DNA of 64,000 bases from Dillenia suffruticosa (lineage: Eukaryota > Streptophyta > Magnoliopsida > Dilleniales > Dilleniaceae). The number at the start of each line of letters is the position of its first letter. Within the stretch, counting starts at the first letter, position 1. Position numbers and translations under genes: made by a program. The stretch is taken from contig JAVTVX010000017.1 of the NCBI GenBank assembly GCA_033439265.1, positions 5,001-69,000 on the forward strand, written 5' to 3'. The notes below the pieces were generated by a model. The model was not told the origin of the DNA. It made no database searches and saw only the letters and a program-made list of their open reading frames with translations. This document shows positions 38,479 through 52,400 of the stretch, one piece after another.

Positions 38479-41449
38479 AATGTACTGTATACTCACCGAT
38501 CTCCAAAATTAGGGGGGCAAAAGTCAAACCCAGACAAGAAACACCCTTTTTCCTCCTCTGGGACCAAACATTATGGAAATTATAAACTTCCGGTCTAACA
38601 CCACCCAATTCCAGGCGCACACTAGATCTTTTCTAAGAGTGCCGGAGCCGACTGAGGACAACCACTCCCCCACCCCCTCAAACCAAAAAAAAAAGAAAAA
38701 AAACCAGAGATCTGGGGAGAGAAATGAGCCTTGACTATCCTCGCCGACACTCTGAATCTGAGCCCCACCTCATTTCTCTCATCATCTTTCCAATTCGTTA
38801 CTTCTTCACTTGCCCTTCTTAAGCTTCCCCACGCCTCCCACGCCTCCCCCTCCTCTCTGTGCTTCACACTTCCTAATAATAACCGGTGGGGGGCATTTTC
38901 TTCATCCGCCAAACCTCAATAATTTTCTCAGATCACCAAATGCTAAATAATTTAGATTACAAATATAAAAACAAAAAGAGCAAGGAAACGATGGCTTGTT
39001 TATTTAAATATTTATAATTATTTAAAAAATTCTAAGCTGATGCTATTATTGACCAACAGTTTCTCCTATTGCAGCTTTCTTTTATGCCCCTCGTTTCTTT
39101 CCCCGCATTTTTTTTCCCTTTTATCTACATCTCCGCCGACACGGCAAATGCTGTCAAAAGAACGTTGTTAACCTGCGCACCCGCGCCCTCCGCTGGGTTC
39201 ACTTGCCTCGCCGGTTTTCCCGAAGTGGCCCAAAAAGCATACATGCGACAAAATATGTTAACGTTACAATATATCGATAAAATTATGCTATAACAAACTT
39301 TTTATTTGCTAAAAAATAATTACCAGCAGAGTACTAAATAAGAAAATTATGCGAAAACCATCCAAGCAACTTATCGAGTAACAGTTATATTCTTTTATTA
39401 ATTTTAATAGTACGATTAATTTTCCTTAAACAATGAGAGAGATTTAAAATAAGAAAATCTTTCGTTTTTCTAAAATTTTTCGATCTTTGAACTACGGCTC
39501 TAAAACATTTTGCCATATGCAAAATAATTTATTATAAGAAAGTTATAATATGAAACATAGGTAAAATTATTGATAATATATTAGATAAAATTATTTAGAT
39601 GATGTACGGAAGGGTCATGTAAGGAGGAAAAAAAATCATGCAACGATCACCGGAAGTATCAAAGGAAAAGCATCCTGTGTGGGGGGCAACGGAAAAGCAA
39701 AATGAGTTGCAGGGGTTAGAAAGGCTTCAGCAAATAACAAAAGAGGGAGACTGGAGGTGAACATCGCGAAGTAAATAGCAACAGGACAGGAAAACAGCTA
39801 TGAGCATCTTTGTATAGGAGGTCACATCGCTAAATGGTCAGCTGGCGTTTCCCTGCCCCGGCCCACCTCACATGTATGCAATGTAATCTTTCTTTGTTTC
39901 TCCTTGAAGAAAGAATGACTAGCAAAGGGGCTTCAACTTCCGAGCTCCGTCGCATTGAAATTGAAACCATGTGCTTTCTGATCCCAATCCCAACCCATCG
40001 TAGCAAAAGAAAGGAACATTAAAAAAGCGTGATAATCCAATAGAATACACCTCATTATATCATAAATTTAACAAGTTCTGCTTTAATTGTTTGTAGCGAT
40101 TAAGATCAACTATTATATGTTTTTGTATTTCCTATTTGTTAGGGATGGCAATGAGAAGATATGGTGTGAGTTTTGTTAATTTCGTAAGTGTCCCGAGCTC
40201 GGATCCTGTAATCCATAACTGATCCTGATGTTACTCTGTAATATAAAAAATTATATGTGACCCCTAAGAATTTTCACAAAAAACTGACCCGACCCAACCC
40301 AACCCAACCCTACCTGCCCATCATTTTTTTTTTAAACTCGTGATGAAAAACAAATTACAAAATCGTGAGAATTTTAGTGATGTATCATATTTATCTAAAT
40401 TTAGTTTCAAAATCAAAACATTTAAATAAATTACAAAAATCCAGAAAAAGTATAATGTTTGAAAAAAAAAATCAAGAATGGAGAAGTTGAGACATCAAGA
40501 AAGAAAACCTTAAAACAAGAATGAGTAGCAGAAGCACTTAACAATGCAAATCTCAACAAAAATAACAGTAAGAAAAAAGATTCATGAAAAAACCTAAATT
40601 TAAATAATTTGGACGACGTATCTACAAAAAAGAGACTTGATCAATGAGCAAATTGAAAGAGAGAGGGAGAGAGAGAGAGAGAGAGATTTGTTACATGCAA
40701 GAGAATGCTGATAAGGGAATGAGATTGAAATATCTTGTAAGATTGGTATTTAGGTATCTCTAGGAATTAGATTATGATACTTCTTCAACCCTACTTTGCA
40801 TCGACTGTTGTCTATCGTTGTCGATGGTGTGGGTGGCAAAGCAAAGAGATGAAGGCATCTCTCTTTCATTGTTGGGAGCGATGAAGCCGAAGGATGGGGA
40901 GAAGAGAGGTAGAGACTTGACGATCTTCAAAGGTTTCGTGAAGGGATAAAGATGAAGGGCAAAGTAAAGGGCAAAGTAAAGGAGTGTGTTCAATGAAAAT
41001 CTAACACATTCAATTTAGATTTGTTTTTTCATGATATAAATATGTATCTGAACTCACACGATTATATAATTAAAAAATCTCTCTTATTTATTCCTAACCC
41101 ATTTTTCCCCAAAAAAAATCACTCCATCAGATTGGATTAATTGGATATCCATGAGATCGGATCGAATATTATCATTCGTGCTGTTTGCTGTGCTGTGATA
41201 TCCAAATGGTTGAATAGATTAAAGTGGGAGCTGAGAAGCTATGAAGTACTTGTCATGTTTAGGCCGGTAGAGGGTATAATAGATATTCACTTTGAAATAA
41301 TTATAATATTACTATTTAGTAATAAAAATATATTAAATAATGCTTCTTGTCACTTCAAATAATTCAAGAAATAGAATAACAACTAATTATAATCACTCTT
41401 GATTGTTTTATTCGATTATATACTTGACATAGGATAGTATATATTATCA

Positions 41450-41458
41450 TATATATAT

Positions 41459-41511
<53 letters not shown>

Positions 41512-41525
41512 AATATATATATATA
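41450..41525. repeat. AT microsatellite with 20-base higher-order unit
   Basis: An AT run is interrupted at exact 20-base intervals by AAA (41471, 41491, 41511), giving a minisatellite of a microsatellite. Confidence 0.9.
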
Positions 41526-44500
41526 GGTGTTTGATCAATCGATATCCAATAATTAATTTATTAATTTTGATTGATATAATTTTAATTAACTATTGAGTCC
41601 ATTAAGCAACAAATTCTCTTTATATTTATTTTTTTATTATTCTTAAAATTCAAATTTAAAAATTTGATTAAGCGAATGTAATCCCTTTGACATTTGACTA
41701 ACAAAATATTGATATTATTGTGTACATATATTGATTCAATATCAATATGGTTAATCTCATCGTGCAACATATAGCTAAGATTACTTTGCAAAGACAAGAA
41801 AGTTATAAGATTTCAATGCAAAGAAGAGACGAGGGAATAATTTTTTAGCTTTAATTTCTTTTTCTAACTTTTATATCTTACATTCATGATGATGTTATCA
41901 CTCACTATTTTCTTTTCATATCCTAAACCTTAAACCCTAAATTGAAAGGAACTGAGCAACTAAACTTTTTCTTTTGGCTAGATAATGCATAATTGGATAT
42001 GATAGAAAGAATTAATTTTAAAAATGTTAATAATATATTCTGATTTTTGTGACAATAATTTATATTTTTACAACAAAGGATGATGTCATTCAAGATTTAA
42101 AACTTATAGCCTTATCCAAGTGTACAACATCCTTCTGCAAAAATTAGGCATACTAACGTCGAACTTATCTATATAATATTCTCTGAAATATACCTCACCA
42201 TTCTTTTCCTATGTAGCAAGCATGCCCTTGGGTATTCATTATAGAAACTGTTGGTCCAAAGACAATTAAGAAGGGAAATTAAATTAATAGTCTAAAATTT
42301 AACTTTTTAAATTTTTATCTAATTCCACTTATATTTAATTAAACCTATAATCAATCTATATAACATATATCAAAAAATAAAATAAAAATTAAGGAGACAA
42401 ATCTGATTTATAATGGTTTGGTCTTATACCTATATCTACTCTTTCAACCAAACAAACCGTAATCTAGCAACCTGCTAATCTTCACTATGATTCAAACCAA
42501 CAATTTACATCTATCTGTCGACTTTTGATCTTTATACCATAAAAATTGTTTCATCCAACAATAGAAAATAACTAACCCAAAAATTCAATCAAAAAATTAT
42601 AAAATATAAAAAATATGGCAGCAGCAGCAGCCTCAGAATAGAAAATTTCTTTTTGATTTTTTTGGTACTATGAAGTCTCATGTGTTTCGGCCACAATTGT
42701 TCACACTAGACTTGCTAAATTATTGCAATGCTTTATTCCAGATAAGCTCAACAAACTACAGTAAAAAATCCCCAAAGTTATTACAATAGCTTCAACAACT
42801 GTCCTGAAAAATAGATTTTAAATTCTCATAAATTTTGATATTTATCAATCATAAATAATTTTCTTCTAAAATTTAAATATCTATCTATCGTATTCAAACT
42901 ACATTCTTACTGGTCCGATCTTCAATAATTATAAAAAAATTCTATTTCTATAACCAATAAATTTATACTATTGGCTCGTAACTCCATTGTCATCTATTAT
43001 AATTAACAAATGTTAATCAATTTAATTAAAGAAAACTTCACCGTAAGCCACTTCCAATTAATTTAATGTTTTGGTGAGCCTCGATTTTTTTTCGGTCGTT
43101 GGTTAATAGAGTTGTTAGGACTCTACTCTAAGTCATCCTTTGGAGTATTTATTTTCATTTATTTTTAGAATGTATTCATATTTGCAAACTATCCATGTTG
43201 ATTGAATCTATAACTGTTTAGTATTTTGATTTTTTATCGAAACTTAGGATTATTGAAGTTGGTTATGACTTTGCCTAGATAAATTTTGATAATTTAGATA
43301 ATCTGATATAAGAGATAGTGATTTGGAAAATTTGAAAGGGTTGCTGTCTATCCTTTTGTCCTCTGACTATCATTGTTTGTCTTCTATTTAAGATGCTTTC
43401 TTATGATATTTGCTACGGTATGTTGCCATAATATGATTTTATCTGTGACATGCTTCATGTATTAATCGTGTCAATATTTTATTCTATATTTGTAAGTTAT
43501 GATTTCATTGACATATTTTTATTAGCCTAATTGTTTTAATAGAGTTCTTATATCTTATCTTTCCTAGTTTGTTTGTCGTTTTTGTGTTTCGTTTCTTTTT
43601 AGTCTATATACATGGGAATGAGTCAACTGGCAATCCAGTTCCAGCTATGATCGTCCTCAACCGACCTTGTTTGTTGTCGGTGGGAAGAATATGAGATTCG
43701 TTTGGTGGAATGTCCAAACCGCTATCATAATAATAATAGTAATAATAATGAATACAAACTAACCGGACTTAATTGATTTATTTAAACATTTTGGGGTGTT
43801 TAAAAAAAATACATGACAAAATGGATATTTAGCATAATATTTAGACTGATTTAGAAGTGCGGGTCAATACACTAAAATTTTAGGGGTCAGCTAAATATTT
43901 TAAAGGGATTAAAAAACTTAATAAATCTCTTCATCAATTTATTATTTTGTCACGCCTATTGAAGATACACCGATGTATTTGGATATACCATTTAATAAGG
44001 GCTTCCTTCTGCTAATTCTCATAGTTATGATGCCTTGTGTTTATTCAATTTATAATATTTTATAATTAAAATAGAAAAACACATACAAATTATGAAATTT
44101 CTCTATAAATATGTTTAAAGTGGACTCACAATGACCAATTGTTGGGAATAAATCCTAAATAATTAAAAAAATTAAATCAAAACATAAATAAAGTAATACG
44201 AGACAATTGTTTTGTGATTGGATATCTTTGCTTACGTCCATCAGAGATTCAAAATTTTTTTTTTCATGAAAATAAATTGATACAAATAATACTACTTAGT
44301 TTAAAAACCCACCTGAACCCAACTATCCTGTACTCTCTCACAAATGCCAGCGAACTCACTCAACCCTCTGATACAACTACAGAAAATTATAAAACCCCAA
44401 AAGATTTTCCACAATCTTTACCCTTGTCACTCCTCTTAATTATATATAGAGTTGTCATTTTTCTGAGTAAAATATAATTTTAAATAGAAAAACTGATAAC

Positions 44501-44721
44501 ATTATAGCAATTGAGAAAAATTTTTTATATCCTAAATATGAGAATTTTAATAGTATTGGTATTACAATATGTATACACATGAGAAAAAGATCTCAAAAAC
44601 CATTTCCAGCAACAAAGTAAACCCAGAAGCTTAGAACAAAATCTCTTAATTATTAGACGATAAAAATTCCGTCACACCAAATCCTTTTGTTATCCCATAA
44701 CCCTTTTTGTTACAGAAATAT

Positions 44722-44723
<2 letters not shown>

Positions 44724-44755
<32 letters not shown>
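44724..44755. repeat. AT microsatellite, left of GC-rich insert
   Basis: About 15 TA units, followed directly by a ten-base T run at 44755-44764 and then GC-rich sequence. Confidence 0.9.
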
Positions 44756-44763
<8 letters not shown>

Positions 44764-45000
44764 TAACGCGGTGAAACCGTGATGCTGGCGGCCTTCAGCA
44801 GTGTCGGCGGAGGGCATCGCATCTGGGAGCCTTAGAAGGAGGTTTGCTCTCTGTGTCACAGCTGGATCCTTCTCCTCACATGGGTCCGACTACCGGCTCG
44901 TCGTTGCTCCTTTTTCTTCATTTTTAACATTTCTTTGAGTTCAATCGAATGGGCCATCCGCCCGTCCTTGTCACGTCCTTTTCCAAGTCCCGTTTGATAT
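44755..45000 (-). pseudogene. Retrocopy-like fragment with poly(A), unidentified parent
   Basis: About 235 bases of GC-rich, protein-like sequence sit between two AT microsatellites. On the minus strand the frame reads 'QTGLGKGRDKDGRMAHSIEL', then a Lys/Arg-rich stretch, and stops at TGA 44856. A further 90 bases follow, ending in GCGTT and a ten-base A run. Open frame, then an untranslated-like stretch, then poly(A) is the layout of a 5'-truncated processed pseudogene. The parent gene is not recognised. Confidence 0.5.
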
Positions 45001-45016
45001 ATTAAACAAAAATTAT

Positions 45017-45019
<3 letters not shown>

Positions 45020-45062
<43 letters not shown>
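45020..45062. repeat. AT microsatellite, right of GC-rich insert
   Basis: About 21 AT units starting 20 bases beyond the GC-rich insert. Together with 44724-44755 it frames the insert. Confidence 0.9.
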
Positions 45063-45067
<5 letters not shown>

Positions 45068-45824
45068 TTAAATACAAATAGAATTAAAAAATTTAGTTTT
45101 TAAAAAATTAAAATATTAAAAAAATAAAAACTCCTCCTAGAGTTTTTTCTTAAAAATTACTTTTTGAATTTTTCTTCATTAAATTTTTTTTTTAAAGTAA
45201 AATAATTTTATTAGACAAAATTTTTTCTTATAAGGAGTAGAGATGAAAACCTTAGCAAATAAGCACTTAGTATATTTGTTCGGTGTCCATAATTTGTGAG
45301 TTATTGGATTATTGTTGAGTGTTAATATATGAAGAGTGGTGGCTAAGATTCCCTCTGACGAGGAGAAAAAATTTATTATATGACTATTATTTATTTTGTC
45401 CCTGATTTCCATGATTATCTGCTTCGATCGGTGGAGATATCAATAGACACTCGTTTTAATAAATAAAAATATTAAAATTTTAATTAAATTTTAGATTTAA
45501 AATTTAAAAATAAAAATAATTATATCAGAAGAGTTTTACTTCAAATTAGGTTAATCGAAATGATTATGATAATTAATTTAAAAAAAATAGGGGAGTACGG
45601 TAGGGGTGTTTTTGGGACTCCAAAACGCAGCCGGGGGCTCGTTGAAGTTTTTGGGTTGGAACAGTGTCTGTGACGAAACTAAGCCCAGCGCTTAACAGGA
45701 TATTAGTATCGCCATCTTATCAAGGCCCATATAGATTGAACGGCCACCACTAGTCACGCGCTACTTTTGGGGTCTTCTTTGTCTCTCTCTCTCTCTTCAA
45801 TTTTACGTCCTTCCTCTCCGATCA

Positions 45825-45833
45825 AACCCTAAA
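45825..45833 (+). promoter_or_regulatory. Telo-box-like motif in the ATXR7 promoter/leader
   Basis: AAACCCTAA occurs just downstream of a CT repeat (45779-45798), about 610 bases before the start codon. Telo-boxes near the transcription start are common in plant housekeeping and chromatin genes. Short motif, so chance is possible. Confidence 0.4.
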
Positions 45834-45930
45834 AATAGTTTCTTTTTCATTTGTTTAGAATTAAGTGGTCTCGTCCTGGGAGAGGATCTTGATCTGCGAT
45901 TTAGAGAAGATTTATTTTAAGGGGAATTTA

Positions 45931-46131
45931 TGCGTCAGATCCAGGCAAGAAGATTAAAGCGTTCTTGATTGGTCTTTCCCATCGTGTCCTGTTCTTGAGT
46001 TCACAGGCCTTGGAATCGCGCCGTTTTTATTTATTTATTCTTAAATCTTCTTCGGAGATCACCACCACGCCATGTTAATTAGGGATTTCTATGCCGATTT
46101 GAAAGATCAATTAGTATCCTTCTCTTTTTGA
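45931..46131 (+). other. Two upstream ORFs in the ATXR7 leader
   Basis: ATG at 45931 opens 12 codons ('MRQIQARRLKRS') ending at TGA 45967-45969. ATG at 46072 opens 19 codons ending at TGA 46129-46131. Both lie upstream of the leader intron and the main start, so they would be scanned first if transcription begins near 45800. Confidence 0.45.
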
Positions 46132-46198
46132 TGTTTTTACATCTTCTTCGGGTCTAATTGGTTGAGTTTGGATTTTCCTTCCAATATCTACCGTTCAG

Positions 46199-46435
46199 GT
46201 ACGTCTTTATAATATGTGCTGCGCTGTTTGTCCGTAATTTTAAATTAAATCAAATCAGTCAAGTTGGATACGTCAGTAGTTTCTTATCATTCAATGAGTT
46301 CTTGTATTTCATTAAAATTGGGTGCAAAATTCGAAGATGTGTTTGTATATAGAAAACTTTTAGTTTCACATAACTTTGCTGATATCTGAAAATAATCGAA
46401 CGCTGTTATTTATTATTACTACTATTTTTGATCAG
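46199..46435 (+). other. Predicted 5' UTR intron of ATXR7
   Basis: TTCAG|GTACGT at 46198/46199 and TTTTTGATCAG| at 46435 frame a 237-base AT-rich intron ending seven bases before the start codon. The sites are good but unproven. Confidence 0.55.
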
Positions 46436-46442
46436 ATAGGTT

Positions 46443-49400
46443 ATGGTTTCTTCAAGTTATTGCTACTGCAGCCGGTCGGATATTCTTAATTCTGCATCAG
46501 AATTCTGCTTGTACGAGGGTTCTTTCTTCCCGAGGAAAAGACTGAAATTATCAGATTCCTATGCCGATGACCGAGTTTGCTCTTCAAGTGATTATGGCGT
46601 TCATGCCTCATCTCCAGCCCCCTGCGCTGAAAGATGTTCCTTTTATGGGTATTACTTACTTCCTTCTGAAGGCTTTGTTCTCGTCTTATGATAGCAACTC
46701 CTCGGATGATTTTACCTGTTTCCTTGTTGCTTTGTGTTTTATTCTTTTTTTTTTTTGGTTCAAAATAATCTCCAATGCCTGTTTATCTTGCTGTAGTTCC
46801 GATCACCACATTGCTTCGGAATCTGCTGCAGAGATGTGCTGTCAATCAAATGGGAATGGGTCTGATATTTCCCACTCTGGTAATGTTGGAGGTACTGTCT
46901 ATCAGGATACAGATTGTCCTGGATATGCTGCGGCAACCTTTGTGAGTGGTTGGATGTATGTCAATGAGCAAGGGCACATGTGTGGTCCTTACATCCAGGA
47001 ACAGTTATATGAGGGCTTGTCCACTGGTTTCTTACCAGATGAACTTCCTGTATATCCCATAATGAATGGCAACTTAATGAACCCGGTTCCCTTGAAATAC
47101 TTCAAGCTCTTCCCGGGCCATGTTGCCACGGGTTTCACATATTTGTCTGTGAGTGTAGGCAGCACAAGTGGACCTCCAAATTGTTTTAGTTCTTGTAGCA
47201 GCAACGTGGCAGCACATAGACCACAAGAGGGTTCAGCATCCATATCAGGCCTCAACTACGATGGTTGTGGGTTTGACCGATCTGTGTCTGTCTTTGAAGC
47301 ATTTAAAAGAATTGCATCAAATTCGACATGGGTATTGGTTGATGTGCTCTTCTAGTGTGTTTTTTCTTTTAAATTTTGTATTGAAGAAAAACTGTTTCAT
47401 CTACTTAATGAGGCAATTTTGTTTCTGCCTGTTGCTTGTAAATGTCAGTCAGGTGATGAATCTTGTTGGCTATACGAGGATGATCAGGGGAGGAGACATG
47501 GACCACATTCTCTTAGAGAACTTCATTCATGGCATCAATATGGGTATCTCCAAGATTCAGTAATGGTAAGCCCTGAAACTTTCTATAAGTTGGAACCTAA
47601 ATGTAGCTTTCTAATTTGCTTGCAAAATTTCAGTGTTTCTAGGAAATGGATCCTTTTTCATCAATTTAATGGGAAAGTAGGAGAAGTCTATTAGAGAGAA
47701 AAAGAAATAGCTAAAGGAAAATGATTAAACACATCCTTGGCCAAAAAATTTGACAGAAGGTCAAAAATACAGTCCAAGGTATAGAAATTCGCCAACAATA
47801 CTGAAGATCAAAAAAAGATGTGCCTGACAAGCATAGAATCCCAGAATTTAATTGATGCAAAGAATGCCACTTGAAGGTCCCATGCACACTTTCTACTAAA
47901 AAAGGAAGTCCATGCATACTGATCCTCCCAAATGCAATTTATGAGTGCAAACTGTTCATTACTTATAACCTCTTTCTCTTTAATTCTTTTGAAAATGGTC
48001 CAAATTCAAAGGGTAAACCGCTGCTTATCAGAATCTGAAACAACTGGTTCTATGATGCTGAAGAATGCAAAAGTAAATATAACATGCAATATGTCAAATC
48101 ATTAGAAAGCGCATGTAATTTCTTTTGTTATTGGCAATGGATTTATTTTATGTGGAGGGTTGTGGTTCAAACAGGGGAAGAGCTACAATTGCCCTGCATG
48201 AAATTTTGGAAAATGGTGACTCAATATGATAATATCTCCCCTTCATGTGAATGCACCAAAAGTTTTGGAAACTTGATGCCAAACTAAAGGTCAAGGCCAT
48301 CTTAGCCAAGTTATATATTTAGCTGTCATGGCATCCGGAGATGGCTGGTGTCTGCAGCAAAACTGCCTCAGTGATTACATTCTGCAAATGGTCTTGAATT
48401 TGTCCCTTCTGATCACATCAAAGCTTTGGATTTAGTATTGATGCAAATGGAAGCTCAGAAACAAGACCAAATATGGTAGGTCCCATCGTTTTGGAATTCA
48501 ATAAAACCTCCATAACCATTGGAACCCACCAAAGTTGTAGGATAAAATTTTTTAGAACCAATCTTTATTCAGACTAGGTAATCTATAGAAGCCATTGGAG
48601 AGTTTGCTCTTAGTCAGAGCCACCAAATGTTTGTTCTTTGTTTTCTTGTGTTTGTCTCACTGCATTAGTCAAATTATAGCTAACTTTACCAACTATTGGA
48701 TAGATTCTATTTCCGTTCAGGGCTTCTCTTATTTTATTCCCTCCAAAGCAAAGCCTATTTCTTGATTTGTGCATTTGGTGATGCAAAAGAACTCAAAAAT
48801 TTGCCAATATGAGTTCTTATCCTATTTATTTGGGGCTCTATTTGGGTATTTCAATTCTACATGTCAATTACTCATTTTTGTGGTGTAAGCCTTTGTTTTG
48901 AACGAAAAACTAAACCATGGCCTGGAGAGCCAAAGCCACATTTGGTGATTGGCCTTTGATAGAATGCACCTGGAACCAGCTTCTCACCTCTTGCAAGTAA
49001 TCCTTATTTCATTCCCTGCCCTTCTGTCTCTCTCTCTCTCATTGCATTGTGGAGGAAGAACTTGGTTGTTATGACAAAAAATGCACTCGATTTACAAGAC
49101 CATGGTTTGTATGACTATTTTAACTAGCGTATTCTAATCATGTGGAACTGCTAAGGCTGTCACCCATCTACTATTAGTGCCCTAATGTAGCTTTGAAGAC
49201 AATGACAATAATCAGGTGAAGCACATGAGCCATATTTTTTAGAATGAATGAAATTGGAGCTATGGTTTACATTCTAATGTTCTAACGTGAGGTCAAAATT
49301 GGGATTTTCCATTCTTATGTGCTTAACATGAGATGATTGTGAACGGTATTTAATGGCCCTACGAGGGGGGGGGGGAGCTAAAAGCAAGGTCTTGAACCAC

Positions 49401-52400
49401 AATGTTGTTTTTGCAAATCGGACAACCTGGGTTTTTACCTATCATTAATCAATGATCCCCCACCCCGTTGCAATTCTTTGCAAGTGTATGGATGGACTTG
49501 CAAGCCTAGTGTTCTAATGCTTATAAGCTAAAAATCCTAAATAATTAGCAAAGAGAAATACCTTAGATGCTTTTTCTCAATTTGGTTGTTACCTTTTGGA
49601 TAATACAATGGAGAGTGGATAGAGAAAGAGAAGGGGGATTAAGAATCCTTACATTAAAGTACATTTGCCGTGTTGAAATTCCAAGGATGTAGATATAGTT
49701 AAGTCAAAGGAGTGCATAATTGATAGCGGGCAACTTGAATTTATAAACAAGATAAAGATTCCAAGAGGATAAGTAAAATGATGTGATTTGGAGATATTTG
49801 GTGACATGAAGGTAAAGAGGATTTCAACAATTTGAACAAAAGGGCAGTTGAGGAGGCTTATTTGAGGATCCATTTATAAATAGAGCTTGTTTTAAGAATG
49901 TGTGGGAGAGATCATTTCAAGACAATAAAAGCTTGAAAGAAATCAAGGGGGTGATGCAGGACCACAAATGGGGGGTTATTTCATAGACTAGTGATTCTAG
50001 TAGAAGGAAGTGGATTCCAATTGAAAGTGCTTCTTTTGGGTGGAAGTAGTTGCATTTTAAAGGATTGTAATGTAGATGAGGTGCTTAGGCTCGATGGTTT
50101 TTTAGTTTTTATTTTTAAGAATTATGAGGTTTTTTAAAAAGAGATGATGGACTTCTTTGCCGAGTTTCATGACTCAAAATGATAGTGGGAAGTTTGAGTA
50201 ACACTTTCTTAGTCCTATCTGCAAGAAGAAAAGAGCCTCAAATTTGAGAGTTTTTGGATCGATTATCTTGGTGTCGAGTGTGTATAAACTCTTGTGTAAA
50301 GTTATGGCGAGAAGGTTGAAGGAGGTTGTTAAGGGGGTGTCCCGGGAAGTGACAGCATACTTTTGTTTCTGGGAAGAAATTCTGGATGTGAACTTAATTG
50401 TCAGTGAAGTTGTTGATGCAGTGCTAAGACTTTAATGCAATTAAGACTACTAAGAGTGGTCAAAGGAGATCTTTTGATGCAATTAAGACTCTAATGCCAG
50501 TGATGGAGCAGGTTGGCAGCAACCTTCGGAGTTTGTTAGAGAGTCTACTAAGAGTGGGTCTAATGCTCAAGCTTTAGTTTGGCCCATGTCAGATGATGAG
50601 AAGCTTAATTGGGAGTTTGAATAAGTCATATGGAGTCTTTTTTTAATGTTAGAAAGTTGCAGAATTATTTTTATGTTTTTAGAAGTTTATTGCTTAAGCT
50701 AGTTTCTTTTTTTTTTTCTAGTTATTTAGTAAGTTATTTCTATTTAATCATTGCAGGATCATTATTAGGACTATTTAGAAGTTCTTAAATTTTTGTCTTA
50801 TTAATGGTTTCTATTAATCTAGTCTAATTCAAGGGTTGTAACCTTATTACAAGAATAAAGAATAAAATTTTGAATTTACGTATTGAGTTCTCTCAAACCT
50901 TAAAAGGTGTGATGCTTTCTTGTTGTAAGCATGATGTTTAATGATCTACTAGTGTGATGCTAGTAAACATATCTTCTTTCTTCTCACATATTATTTTCTT
51001 TTTTTTCCAATTAAATTTCTGGATTTTTAAATCTTTTCCAGAAAAATAGCTTACTTAGATTAAAATTTCCTGCAGTAAACCCTCATTCCCTACACCTAAA
51101 CCAAAAACCTAATTCCACCACGAATCCCTTGTAGATAGCTTTTTTCCTAGGTTGTCTTGTCTGCCAGACTTTTGTTTTTTCAGAAGCCTGAAGAGTGCCC
51201 AAAAAAGAAAAAGCAAAAATAAAAAGAAATGTTACTTTGATTGATTGAAATTGGCTGAATATGCAATGAGCATGCTCTATAATGCATATTAGAGAAGGCA
51301 GTTATTGTGCAGATATGGTGGTTTGGTTGGGCCATGCAAGGCCAGTGGGTCACCATATCGTTGTGGAACAATCAAAGGGGGTTGTTCCTTTTTGGAATAT
51401 GATGTATCCTATAGAACCATAGTTATTAAACCCGGACTGACCCACTGGTTGGACCGGATCGACCCTCGACCCATATATATTGGGAGTTGGTTTATAAATT
51501 GGACCGTTTATGCAGTCATCCCATACAAACCCGCGGGTCGCTGCACAACCCGTGTCACCCTTCGGTTTTTACAACCTGTGTGTCATATTCGAAAAATTCA
51601 AAAGAAAAGGAGGAAAAAATTCATCTTCCCAATGACACTATCTTAGATTCATAGAAAATTGAGATCCAAACGAAAATTGAGAAAAGTCACTGCTGGAAAT
51701 AGTTTTTGGTGTGATTGAAATATTTGAGAGTTTAAAAATAATAAAATTTATAAATTAATTTGAAGAGGGATATATCTTTCTGCCGGATTTAATGGCAAAC
51801 GATCGTGGGTGGAGAATTTTTTTGGTAACAAAACTTGAAATTGTTGTTTTTCATAGGTTTATAGTGGAGCAAATATGAATTTTGAGGGTTTGAATTTGGA
51901 AAAAGATTGAGTTTTGAGGATGATTTTATAGGGGGAGGGGTTCCGTGGGTTGCAGAGAAAGGAGGAAGATGGAGGTGTGATGCACGCGCTGGGAGGTGAG
52001 GAAGAGAGAGTGAAAGTGAGAATGGGAGAAAAAGAGGGGGGTGAGAGAGGTAAAAAGAAAGAGAGAGAGTGAGGAGAGAGAGAGTGTGTGAGTAAGAGTT
52101 GTGATGTTATTTTATTTAAAAAATATAATTATATATATTTTTATATTTTAAAATAATAAAAAAATCAGCTGTTGAACTAGTAACCCAACGGTTCAGTCGG
52201 TTGAACCATAAATTTCAAAATATACTGGTCAATGCACGAGTCGGGTTTAATAACTATATATAGAACTGTGATGTAAATGAGGGTTGCCTTTCCTAGGGAG
52301 GTCTTGGTCTCTGGGTTGTGCTTTGGATTTTGCCGTCTTTGCCACTCTTTGTATGCCTCTAAAAGTATTGGACCAGAAGAAGATCTAACAGTGTTTAGAT

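Larger units (their letters stand above)
38479..45778. other. Long AT-rich intergenic region between CESA and ATXR7
   Basis: The first 450 bases next to CESA are CT-rich on the plus strand and should hold the 5' UTR and promoter of that minus-strand gene. 39620-40020 is GC-balanced without a recognisable product. 40140-40330 starts GGGATGGCAATG and contains a CCCAA pentamer run, like common plant dispersed repeats of that name-less type. A GA repeat lies at 40664-40686. The rest is AT-rich with nested AT microsatellites and the retrocopy-like insert listed below. No gene is supported. Confidence 0.5.
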
